This document shows positions 46,662 to 55,700 of a DNA stretch of 64,000 nucleotides, piece after piece. The notes below the pieces were generated by a model. It was not told the origin of the DNA, did no database searches, and saw only the letters and a list, made by a program, of their open reading frames with translations. Position numbers and translations under genes: made by a program. Every line of letters begins with the position of its first letter. Position 1 is the first letter of the stretch. Origin of the DNA: Fibrobacter sp. UWR3 (lineage in GTDB: Bacteria > Fibrobacterota > Fibrobacteria > Fibrobacterales > Fibrobacteraceae); assembly GCF_900143055.1 (NCBI RefSeq), contig NZ_FRCW01000002.1:124001-188000 (forward strand), written 5' to 3'.

Positions 46662-47702
46662 TTACTTTATGGTCCAGCGTTCCAGTTCCTTCCACCAGTC
46701 GGCAAGCAGGTCGCCCTTCTCGATGCTGTTTACCAGCTTCTGCTTGGCCTCTTCTTCGTCAAAGCGGCCAACGCCCTTGAGGGTTGCCCCGAGGGTAAAG
46801 TACGTTTCGCCCTTGCAGGAACTACCGTTCAGGGCCACCACCTCGGTGCAGGTAACGCCAAGTCCGCCTTCCTTGCACTTCGGGTCCGAAAGTTCAAGGC
46901 TCAGCACGAGCCCGATTTCGCAGGCGGAATCCAGCACCGTCTGCAAGAACACCTTCTTGGAAAGCTCCTGGAAAATCTTCGCGCCTTCCTCGGCCTCGAG
47001 CACGCCTTCAAAATAGATGTGGTAGCGGCTCTTGAATTCCTTGTAGCCTTCCTGGGCCTTCTTGTAGTTTTCCTCAATCTCCGCCTGGTTGTCGGCAGCC
47101 CCGAGGGACTGCAGCACCAGGGCAGATTCCCTGTAACGGGAATAGGCGGCAGTCATCTTGTCGTAGTTTGCGAACTTCTCAAGCGGGTGGTTCGTCATCT
47201 CGAGCACGGCCATCGAGGACACCAGCGCATCGCGGGCACTCTGATAATCCTCGCGGTAGGGCTTAGCCGCATCGGTTTTTGCCATGCAGGCCACCACACC
47301 GACAACGCCTTCGCGGGCAACAGTCTCCAGCACACGCACGTCCTGGCGATTCCTTATGGTAGCAGAAACCTGCGAGGTACGCTCGTACGAAGATGTCACG
47401 CTCTCCTGGCCTTCGGCATTCACGTCAGAACCGACCTGTGCCTTGCTGATCGATGTGACCGAACTCTGAATCTGGATGGCAATCTGGTTCACCGCGTTCT
47501 CGAGAGCGTGGTCATAATCGCCCGCAAGACCCGACCCGCGGAGGTTACCCTCGGGGCAGGTAAACAGTTCAAGTTCGTGGGATACCGGCACCTGCGGTGG
47601 CGGAGGGGGCGGCGGAGTCTGCTGCACGACTTCCTTTGAAGAGCAGCCGAGAAGGATCAGGGCCATACCGCCCATGGCAATTATGTTACGCGAGAGTTTC
47701 AC
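46662..47702 (-). CDS. LPP20-like lipoprotein
   Basis: The 346-residue product has a lipoprotein signal ending ILLGC, a poly-Pro stretch, and a domain with GSGLAGDYDHALENAVNQIAI that resembles the LPP20 family of outer-membrane lipoproteins. The C-terminal half is helical with Cys pairs and has no recognised family. The GTG start at 47702 has an AGGAG site six bases upstream. Its function is unknown. Confidence 0.7.
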   Translation of the reverse strand: MKLSRNIIAMGGMALILLGCSSKEVVQQTPPPPPPPQVPVSHELELFTCPEGNLRGSGLAGDYDHALENAVNQIAIQIQSSVTSISKAQVGSDVNAEGQESVTSSYERTSQVSATIRNRQDVRVLETVAREGVVGVVACMAKTDAAKPYREDYQSARDALVSSMAVLEMTNHPLEKFANYDKMTAAYSRYRESALVLQSLGAADNQAEIEENYKKAQEGYKEFKSRYHIYFEGVLEAEEGAKIFQELSKKVFLQTVLDSACEIGLVLSLELSDPKCKEGGLGVTCTEVVALNGSSCKGETYFTLGATLKGVGRFDEEEAKQKLVNSIEKGDLLADWWKELERWTIK

Positions 47703-47820
47703 AAATCACTCCTAAAAGCACTGTTTTTACGCAAATAATATAATTTAAATGTGGTGTTAGTGAACTTTTCTTAACAGAAAATATTGTGAAAAAGAAATGC
47801 AAAGCGGTCAAAAGCGGAGT

Positions 47821-49296
47821 CTACCGCCCCACGAGCACTTCGGAAAGGACGCTTTCGCTCTCGGGAATGCGGAGCGCCTTCTTGAGTTCAGCCTCGCAGA
47901 AGAACGGTTCGCGACGGGCGAACTTCCCGAGCCCGCGGGCCGATTCGCGCAGGATTTCGGCGACGTACCCCGCGTTCATGTTCAGGTAGCGGTAGGCGCG
48001 TTCGCCCAGCATGTTGCAGGCCTCGTCCAGGTCGGCCGTGAAGATAACCGCAAACGAGACGTTCTCTACGGAATCGTCGCACAGGTGCGCGCCGGCGAAT
48101 TTTTTGCGGTCACTGAAGTTTGTCTGTAAAAAGAGCGACTTCTTTACGGGCAGGTAGCGGTAGAGTCCCGGATAAACTAACTGCACGTCGAAGGAGAGCA
48201 CCCAGATTTTCAAGAGGCCCGCGCCAAACGCATTCAGATTGCAGATTTCCATCCAGCGAAGCACCGTCGAGAAATCGTCGAGGGATGCCTTCCAGGGCTT
48301 GAAATTGCGGAAGCTGACCGCGCCGGGCCCGAGGAACTCGTACTCGCGGAAAAAGTATTCGTTCGGGAACTTGAGCGGGGTCAGCGGGAATTCCTCGCCC
48401 TTGAAGGGGCTCGCGACCACGCGGCACACCTTCATGCAATGCGAGAGGTCGGTAATGCATTCCACGCGGTTCTGGAGCATGAACCGCGCTATGTAGCGGT
48501 TCGCGCCCTCGCTCGAAACCGGGTGCATCTCGGTGCGATTGCTATAAGCAAATTCAGATACGGTCTCGTACTTCTTGAGCGCCTTTGGCATAATGCAGAG
48601 CGCCGCGAGCGGGACTTCCGAGGGGGAAAGCGAAAGAGCCACGGCCACCTCGTCGTCGACAAAGGCGCTGAACGGGATGGCGATGCCCCCGAGGGAGCGC
48701 GCGAGGATGGCAACTAGCCCGGCGTAACTGCCCGCGTCCAGCTGCAACTCTCTGTAGGCGGCCTCCTTGTAGCGCCACACGATGCGGTCGAGTATTCCCG
48801 TGAAGAACAGCGTTATGCCCGCGGCCTGCATGATTTCGTTCGGCGGGAAGGCGCCCTTGAGCGTCTCGATATTCGCGCGCCGAGCCTTCGCTTTGGTCGG
48901 TGATAAGGTCCCTGAGCTTGCCGAAGGGGCCGAACCACCGGCGGGCAATTCAACCAGTTCGTCTGACGTGGGGTCGAAATAATAGAGCCCGTCGGGGATG
49001 TTCTGGCCCTGCAAGAGCGCGTACACCCCAATGGAGCGCAGGCCATCGGCGCACACGTCGTTTTTCAATTGCGAAAACACGCGGTTGAGCATGGAGGAAG
49101 GCTCGCCCACCAGCGAGAAGAGGTCGCCGTCCAGCGCCTTCGTGTGGTTTTTAGACACGGAGTAGCGCTTGGCTCCCGCAAAACGCTTGTCGGGCGGCAT
49201 GCGGGTTTCCCAGTGCAATGTGATCGGGTCCCCTGCCGAGCGGCGGGAATAGCGCAAGGAATCGTGATATGCGACGGAAAAGAAGGGCACGGGCAA
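47821..49296 (-). CDS. SagB/ThcOx-type nitroreductase-like oxidoreductase
   Basis: The 491-residue protein resembles SagB-type FMN oxidoreductases: an N-terminal YHDSLRYSRR segment, a GVYALLQGQNIPDGLYYFDP strand, and a first nitroreductase-like domain with LDAGSYAGLVAILARSLGGI. A second nitroreductase-like domain follows (about 375-491, LNMNAGYVAEILRESARGLG). Relatives oxidise azoline rings in thiazole/oxazole-modified peptides, usually with a cyclodehydratase. None is visible here. The start is uncertain (TTG at 49296 or GTG six bases later, no ribosome site). Residues about 125-135 derive from an inserted repeat. Confidence 0.6.
   Translation of the reverse strand: MPVPFFSVAYHDSLRYSRRSAGDPITLHWETRMPPDKRFAGAKRYSVSKNHTKALDGDLFSLVGEPSSMLNRVFSQLKNDVCADGLRSIGVYALLQGQNIPDGLYYFDPTSDELVELPAGGSAPSASSGTLSPTKAKARRANIETLKGAFPPNEIMQAAGITLFFTGILDRIVWRYKEAAYRELQLDAGSYAGLVAILARSLGGIAIPFSAFVDDEVAVALSLSPSEVPLAALCIMPKALKKYETVSEFAYSNRTEMHPVSSEGANRYIARFMLQNRVECITDLSHCMKVCRVVASPFKGEEFPLTPLKFPNEYFFREYEFLGPGAVSFRNFKPWKASLDDFSTVLRWMEICNLNAFGAGLLKIWVLSFDVQLVYPGLYRYLPVKKSLFLQTNFSDRKKFAGAHLCDDSVENVSFAVIFTADLDEACNMLGERAYRYLNMNAGYVAEILRESARGLGKFARREPFFCEAELKKALRIPESESVLSEVLVGR
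48907..48931. repeat. CCTGAGCTTGCCGAAGG element inside the SagB-like gene
   Basis: The word GGTCCCTGAGCTTGCCGAAG, followed by GGGCC, matches a short repeat type common between genes in many bacteria. Here it lies in frame in the SagB-like gene and encodes part of a Ser/Pro-rich loop (SGTLSPTK) in the first nitroreductase domain. Confidence 0.5.
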
Positions 49297-49668
49297 AATA
49301 TATTAAGAATTGCGCCCGATGGAGGGCGGATTGCGCAGAATTCGGGTGGATTGCAGGATGTTTTCGGGAGAATCGCGCGCGGGGCGGGCGGATTACACAG
49401 GATGAAGGGCAATTTGCGCAGGATGCGGGCGGATTGCAGAATGTTTTCGGGAGAATCGCGCGCGGGGCGGGTGGATTACGCAGGATGCGGGTGGATTGCA
49501 GAATGTTTTCGGGAGAATCGCGCGCGGGGCGGGCGGATTGCGGGATGTTTTCGGGAGAATCGCGCCCGATGGCGGGCGGATTACGCAGGATGCGGGTGGA
49601 TTGCGGGATGTTTTCGGGAGAATCGCGCGGGGCGGGCGGATTGCGCAGGATGAAGGGCAATTTGCGCC
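49297..49668. repeat. Tandem array of about 62-bp units upstream of the SagB-like gene
   Basis: Five copies of a unit with ATGTTTTCGGGAGAATCGCG cores start at 49358, 49441, 49503, 49545 and 49608, with spacings of 83, 62, 42 and 63 bp. Between cores are CAGGATGCGGG and GGCGGATT words in variable number. The array directly abuts the 5' end of the SagB-like gene. It is open in several frames on both strands, a result of the repeats, so I do not call it a gene. Confidence 0.8.
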
Positions 49669-49673
49669 GAAAA

Positions 49674-50391
49674 TAGGACTAAACGATTAGTTTTTGTGCG
49701 TTTAGTCCTATGTTACGATAATTTGTATGCAAGTTTTTCTCAACAAAGACGCATTGCATAGGACTAAACTGCAACTTTTCGCCTGTTTAGTCCTACCGCC
49801 CGCGAGTTACCCGCGGGTTGAACGCGATTCGCCGGCCGTTTTCTCGCCCGAACCCCCTCCCGCATAGGACTAAACTGCAACTTTTCGTCTGTTTAGTCCT
49901 ACCGCCCGCGAATTGCCCGCAGGTTGAACGCGATTTGCACGCGAGTTACCCGCGGGTTGCACGCGAGTTACCCGCAGGTTGAACGCGATTCGCCGGCCGT
50001 TTTCTCGCCCGAACCCCCTCCCGCATAGGACTAAACTGCAACTTTTTGCCTGTTTAGTCCTACCGCCCGCGGGTTGCCCGCAGGTTGAACGCAGGTTGAA
50101 CGCGATTCGCCGGCCGTTTTCTCGCCCGAACCCCCTCCCGCATAGGACTAAACCGCAACTTTTCGTCTGTTTAGTCCTACCGCCCGCGAGTTGAACGCAG
50201 GTTGAACGCGATTCGCCGGCCGGTTTCTCGCCCGAACCCCCTCCCGCATAGGACTAAACTGCAACTTTTCGCCTGTTTAGTCCTACCGCCCGCGAGTTGA
50301 ACGCAGGTTGAACGCGATTCGCCGGCCATTTTCTCGCCCGAACCCCCTCCCGCATAGGACTAAACTGCAACTTTTTGCCTGTTTAGTCCTA
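49674..50391. repeat. Array of seven 37-bp palindromes (TAGGACTAAAC family)
   Basis: Copies lie at 49674-49710, 49759-49795, 49865-49901, 50026-50062, 50143-50179, 50249-50285 and 50355-50391. All are exactly 37 bp with arms TAGGACTAAAC and GTTTAGTCCTA around a 15-base centre. Six centres read TGCAACTTTTCGCCT with small changes; the first is different. From the third copy on, the intervening DNA is itself repeated (ACGCGATTCGCCGG and CCCGAACCCCCTCCCG), with a common period of 106 bp. GTTGAACGCG and GTTGCCCGCG words vary in number. Confidence 0.93.
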
Positions 50392-50620
50392 CCGCCCGCA
50401 GGTTGAACGCGATTTGCACGCGAATTGCCCGCGGGTTGCCCGCGAGTTGAACGCGGGTTGAACGCCGCAGGCTCACATCCCGCGACTTCCCCGCAACAAA
50501 TGTGATTTTCCTCAAAAACCGTAAAACACTTGATACACTTTAGCACATTTTACCCCATTGAGAAATTCTCCGGGGAGCATAATTACATATATTAGACTCG
50601 TAAAGTAAAAGAGGTATACT
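50392..50620. other. Spacer before the GH5 gene
   Basis: The first 90 bp contain further GAACGCG and CCCGCG words of the repeat array. After about 50500 the sequence becomes AT-rich. A TATATT at 50588-50593 may be the -10 box of the GH5 gene; an AAAGAGG ribosome site lies at 50608-50614. No gene is seen. Confidence 0.5.
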
Positions 50621-52636
50621 ATGCTTTTCAAGAAAATACTCCCCATCACCGCAGCAGGCATCCTCGCCATCGGGCTTTCCGCCTGCGGCGATTCCGACAG
50701 CGCATCTAACCCGAACAACACGCCCGAAGATCCGGGCACTGTCCCCACCGACTCCATCCCCGACAAACCGGCCAACCCGGGCGACAGCGTCGTAACCCCG
50801 ACAGACTCCCTGCCGCCTGCAACCGACACGACAACGACGCCAACCGAATTCACGGTGCCCGAAGAGGCTACTGAAATCACGCCCGCAACCACTATCCCGA
50901 AAGAGGCCGGCAAGGGCTTCCTCATTGACGATTTCGAGGACGGCGACAACGAGAGCCTTATCCCGAAGGCATTCTGGTACACCTACGACGACAACGACAA
51001 CGACGGCGCGTCTGTCATCCTGACCCCGCTGAACGAAGACGGCTACCCGAAGGCAAGGCGCTCCGACAACGGCACCGAATACGCATTCGCCGTCTACTAC
51101 AACCTCGACAAGGGCGAATACGCCTACGACCCGTACGTGGGCTGGGGCGTGCAGATTCCCGACACGCTCAACCTGGCCAGTTTCGGCGGCATCAGCTACT
51201 GGTACAAGGGCGGCAAGCACGAAATCCACGTGGAAACCTCCGACGTGAAGGACTACGACGTGCACCTCGCCACCGTGAAGGCCTCGCGCACATGGAAGCA
51301 GGTCTTTATCCGCTTCAAGGACCTCGCACAGGGCGGCTGGGGCGAAGAAGTCGAATTTGACCCGGCCCACATCACCGCAGTCAGCTTCCAGGCCAAGGGC
51401 AACCACGTGAAGGACTCCGTGCTCATCGACAACGTGTACTTCCAGGACACGAGCGAAGTCGCGAAGGACACCGCCGACATGCAGATCATGGATCCGGAAA
51501 TTCCCGAGGTGACCATCGGTGATATAACCATCGCAAACCCGCTCCAGGAAAAGGCGATGAAGTACCTCAACAAAGGCATCAACATAACCAACTGGCTCGA
51601 AGAGGACAAGACATACTTCAAGGGCGAATTCAAGTTCGACGAGAGCGACGTGAAGCTCATGGCCGACAACGGAATCAAGTCGCTCCGCTTCCCCATCGAC
51701 CTCGACCGTTACGCCACCAACCGCGATGAATTCGTGGCCGACACCACGGACGCCACCGAACTCAAGTTCGACGACGCAAACCTCTTCGCCGTACTCGACT
51801 CCTTCGTGGAATGGACCGGCAAGCACGGCATGTCGTTCGTGATCGACTACCACGAATACGACAACAGCTACAACGCCACCAGTTCCAAGAATCCGCGCTA
51901 CATGAAGATGATGGCGAACGTGTGGAAGCACGTGGCAGCCCACTACGCAAGCAACGAACGCGAGGACATCTTCTACGAACTCCTGAACGAGCCCGACATG
52001 AGCAACGGCAAGGCGACCTCCGCCAACTGGCGCAAGGCCGCACAGGAAGACATCGACTCCATCCGTACGGTCGACAAGAAGCACACCATCATCTTCGGCG
52101 ATGCACAGTGGTACAGCATCTCGTTGCTCACAAAGGGTCAAAAGCTCAATGATGACAACGTTATCTACGCCATCCACACCTACGAGCCGTTCGTATTCAC
52201 GCACCAGGGAGCCAGCTGGACCGACCTCAAGAGCATCAAGAACCTGATGTTCCCCTACGACAAGGAAAGATGGTCCGAATACACAGCCGACTTCGGTGTC
52301 ACCAAGACGGTACCCAGCAACTACAAGAAGAACATCCAGAACTACTATAAGCTTGGCAGCAAGGAATACATCCTCAGCCTTATCCTGCCCGCCAAGGAAT
52401 GGGCCGTAACGAACAACGTGCCGGTCATCATCAACGAGTTCGGCGCCTACAACGTGAAGACCGACAAGCAGTCCGTGCTCAACTACATGGCTGCGATGAA
52501 GGAAATCAGCGATACGCTCCAGATTCCGCTCACGCACTGGGGCTACACCGGCGGCTTCTCGCTGTTCGAATCCACCGACGGCGTGAAGGGCACCCAGCTC
52601 ATCGAGGGCATGAAGGAAGCCTACGGTCTGGAATAA
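50621..52636 (+). CDS. GH5 cellulase lipoprotein with CBM11-like module
   Basis: The 671-residue product has a lipoprotein-like signal (GLSACGD) and a Thr/Pro/Asp-rich linker to about residue 90. A CBM11-like beta-sandwich follows (about 105-285, starting LIDDFEDGDNES and including YWYKGGKHEI), then a GH5 catalytic domain (about 310-660, KGINITNWLEE). The acid/base Glu is in LLNEPDM (E457) and the nucleophile in INEFGAY (E606). GH5 enzymes of this type cut beta-1,4-glucan internally. The layout recalls endoglucanase 3 of Fibrobacter succinogenes. It is tethered to the cell by the lipid anchor, if the lipobox is used. Confidence 0.9.
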   Translation: MLFKKILPITAAGILAIGLSACGDSDSASNPNNTPEDPGTVPTDSIPDKPANPGDSVVTPTDSLPPATDTTTTPTEFTVPEEATEITPATTIPKEAGKGFLIDDFEDGDNESLIPKAFWYTYDDNDNDGASVILTPLNEDGYPKARRSDNGTEYAFAVYYNLDKGEYAYDPYVGWGVQIPDTLNLASFGGISYWYKGGKHEIHVETSDVKDYDVHLATVKASRTWKQVFIRFKDLAQGGWGEEVEFDPAHITAVSFQAKGNHVKDSVLIDNVYFQDTSEVAKDTADMQIMDPEIPEVTIGDITIANPLQEKAMKYLNKGINITNWLEEDKTYFKGEFKFDESDVKLMADNGIKSLRFPIDLDRYATNRDEFVADTTDATELKFDDANLFAVLDSFVEWTGKHGMSFVIDYHEYDNSYNATSSKNPRYMKMMANVWKHVAAHYASNEREDIFYELLNEPDMSNGKATSANWRKAAQEDIDSIRTVDKKHTIIFGDAQWYSISLLTKGQKLNDDNVIYAIHTYEPFVFTHQGASWTDLKSIKNLMFPYDKERWSEYTADFGVTKTVPSNYKKNIQNYYKLGSKEYILSLILPAKEWAVTNNVPVIINEFGAYNVKTDKQSVLNYMAAMKEISDTLQIPLTHWGYTGGFSLFESTDGVKGTQLIEGMKEAYGLE

Positions 52637-52745
52637 CTCTTTTTCAAAGTTCTCCTCCTAACACAAGCGCTGTGCGGGCAACCGCACGGCGTTTTTTGCT
52701 TTTTTTATGGGTTTTCAAGCACGAATTTCCTAAATTTATAAGACA

Positions 52746-55700
52746 ATGCTCTTCGACGCGAAAAAGATCCGCGCTAAGGTTGCGGCTACACTTGCAGGCA
52801 CATTGCTGCTTGCGGGTTCCGCCTTTGCGGCCGGTTTCTACGGCAACCAGAGCGACATCAAGTGGAAGACCGCAGACACGAAGCACTTCCAGTTCATCTA
52901 CCCGCAGGAATACACCGAGCACGCCTCCGCACTTTCCGCATACGCAGAGGCTGTCTACGATTCGGTGGTGGGCCGCTACAAGAAGGACCTGCCGGGCCGC
53001 GTGAACGCAGTGCTCAACAACGCGCTCTACAGCAACGGCAGCGCCGTCCCGAGCGAGAACGCGGTAAACCTGTGGCTCACCAACTGGGATTTCAAAATCC
53101 GTAGCAGCCACGGCTGGCTCGCCGACGTCATCACGCACGAATTCAGCCACCTGGTAAGCATCGAAAACGGGAGCAAGTTCAAGCCGAGCATCTACGGTGT
53201 ACAATTCAGCTACACCGACTACTACAACGAGCGCATCACGAGCGACTTCGCGACGTTCCTCCCCTTCACGCTGCAGCCGCTGTGGTTCGCCGAAGGTACG
53301 GCGCAGTTTGAATCCGCCCGCATGGGCTTTGACGCCTGGGACACACATCGCGACATGCTGTTGCGCGTCGCAGCCCTGAACGACACCCTGCTCCCGCTCG
53401 AATACATGCACGACTTTTCGGACAACTCGCTTTTTGCCGAACTCGGGCCCTACACGCAGGGGTTCTCGCTCGTGCTCTACATCTCGAAGCACTACGGCGA
53501 AGACGCTGTCCCGAAAATCTGGACGGAACTTTCGAAACCCTACCGCGTGACGCTCGACGGGGCACTCAAGAAAATTCTCGGGATTAGCGAGAAACAACTC
53601 TACGAAGCGTGGAAAAAGGAAATCACCGAGGCGTACAAGGCGCAGAAGGATTCCCTCGGGCCTCTCGTCGAAGGCACGAAGATTACCGCAGACGCCTTCT
53701 GGCAGGACTTCCCCGTAGTTGCGGGCAAACACCTCTACGGCGTATCGAACTTCGGCGGGCCGTGGTTCGACGGTGCGGTGTTCAAGATGCCGCTGAAAGA
53801 GACGAAAGATAGCGCAGAAGTCAAGGACAGTACTGCGAATAAGATCCCCGCCTCCGCGGGGATGACGAAGGAAGGGGCCTCCGCGGGGATGACGAAGGAA
53901 AATGAAAAAATTGACGGCGTAGAAATCGGAATGATTTCCATTGAGGAAGAGGAAGGCGATTCCACCATCGACATAAACGACTACGCGAAGAGCGGGTTCC
54001 GCGCGAAGAAGCCCTGGTTCGACAAGGGCATCGATGTGTACGACGCCCCGGAAAAAGGCCCGATTCTCGCCTACGTGACGTTCCAAAACCGCGACAAGGA
54101 CGGTCACGCCCACTTCGACATTGCAGTGAGCGACACGAACAAGAACAAGCTGAACCTCACCCACCTCGTAGACGCGGTCTACCCCGCATTCAGCCCCAAG
54201 GGGAACGAAGTCGCCTTCGTGCGGCGCGAGCCCTACAGCACGCGCTTCGTGCTGAGCAAGGTTCCCTTCACCGCAGACTTCAGCGAATACACGGCAGAAG
54301 ACCCGATAGACATCTACGTGCCCAACGCGAAGTTCAGGTACTACAACATCTATAGCCCCAAGTACAGCCCCGACGGCAAGCGAATCGCCTTCAGTTTCTT
54401 TGACGACGTGCATCGCGGAATCGCCGTGATAGACGCCGACGGCAAGAACATGAAGGTCGTGAGCACCGAGGGCTACGACGAGCGCGACGTAAACTGGATT
54501 GACGACAGCAAGATCGTGTTCGCAAGCAACAGGAACGGAATCTTCAACCTCATCGAGAAGAACATCGACACCGGGAACGAACGCCCGCTCACGAACGTGG
54601 TCGGCGGCGCATTCACTCCGGTACTCGCAGGCGACACTCTCTACTTTACGCAGTACGACAAGGACGGGTTCTCGCTCTACAAGCTCCAGTATACTCCTGT
54701 CGCGATGATAAACGACACGACGATGAACGTGACGGAACGCGACAGTACCATCCAAGTTGCCGATACCGTTTGGAACAACTGCGCGGCAACTGATTCTACA
54801 AAGATCCCCGCCTCCGCGGGGATGACGAAGGACTCCGCTTCGGTAGACTCTATCGCTGCTGCTGTCATTCTGGAGCGTAGCGATAGAATCCAGAGTGACA
54901 GCATCCAGGCCAACGCGACCGCAAACTGCACGACAGAGCCGACAGTCACGATGCGCGATTCAGCCATCAAGCTCATTGACACGACATACACCATCACGCA
55001 GAGGCCCGCCCCGAGCGAAATCGTGCTCAAGGGCTCGCCCCTCCCGCGCATTGAGAAGCATATAGAACTCGAAAGCCGCGAATTCGCCGGCACCGAGCGC
55101 GACTACAAGCCCATCCCGACAGTCCCGCTGTTCATCCCCATGCTCGCCTTCTACGAGAACGCCCCCGACCTCACCGTATTCGGCGACGGGCAACTCAAGG
55201 CAAAGATCGGGCTTGCCGCCATCATCGCAGACCCGCTCAAGAAGAACACCCTACAAGTCGGCCTCATGCTCGAAATCGGGAACGGCATCGACTACATCAA
55301 CGGCAGCGGCCTCAACCCGGAACAAGAAAAGGAATTCTTCGTCGCATGGGAGAACAGGAGCACGCCCATCGATTTCGGGATTTCGTACACGTACGCGAGC
55401 TACACGAGCAAAGATACCGTGCGTTACGAGGATGTGCGCGCCAATGACGGGGACAGCCTCGGCATCAGCAACTACGCAGTCCCGATGCAATCGATTGTCG
55501 CAATGGCGGGTTACAGCCCGTTCAAGAGCGTCGACACGCTTCAAATTGCCGCAGGTTACGACTGGGCAGACTTCAACCTGTACGAAGACAACTTCGCGTG
55601 GACATACCAGAAGCGATTCAGCGCGATGGCGCTATTCGGGCTCTACGGCGACAGTGAAGGCGAAGACGGCACAGGAATCAGCGGGCAGGGCGACGGCGCC

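Noticed and set aside
49151-49660. Minus-strand repeat-encoded peptide before the SagB-like gene
   Set aside because: The frame is open only because of the tandem repeats, overlaps the SagB-like gene in another frame, and has no ribosome site; kept only as a speculative note.
49674-50391. CRISPR array
   Set aside because: The 37-bp units are regularly spaced, but the DNA between them is itself repeated rather than unique, spacing is 85-161 bp, and no cas gene is present.
50540-52537. A 665-residue minus-strand frame antisense to the GH5 gene
   Set aside because: It is a Val/His-rich shadow of the GH5 codons without a recognisable domain.
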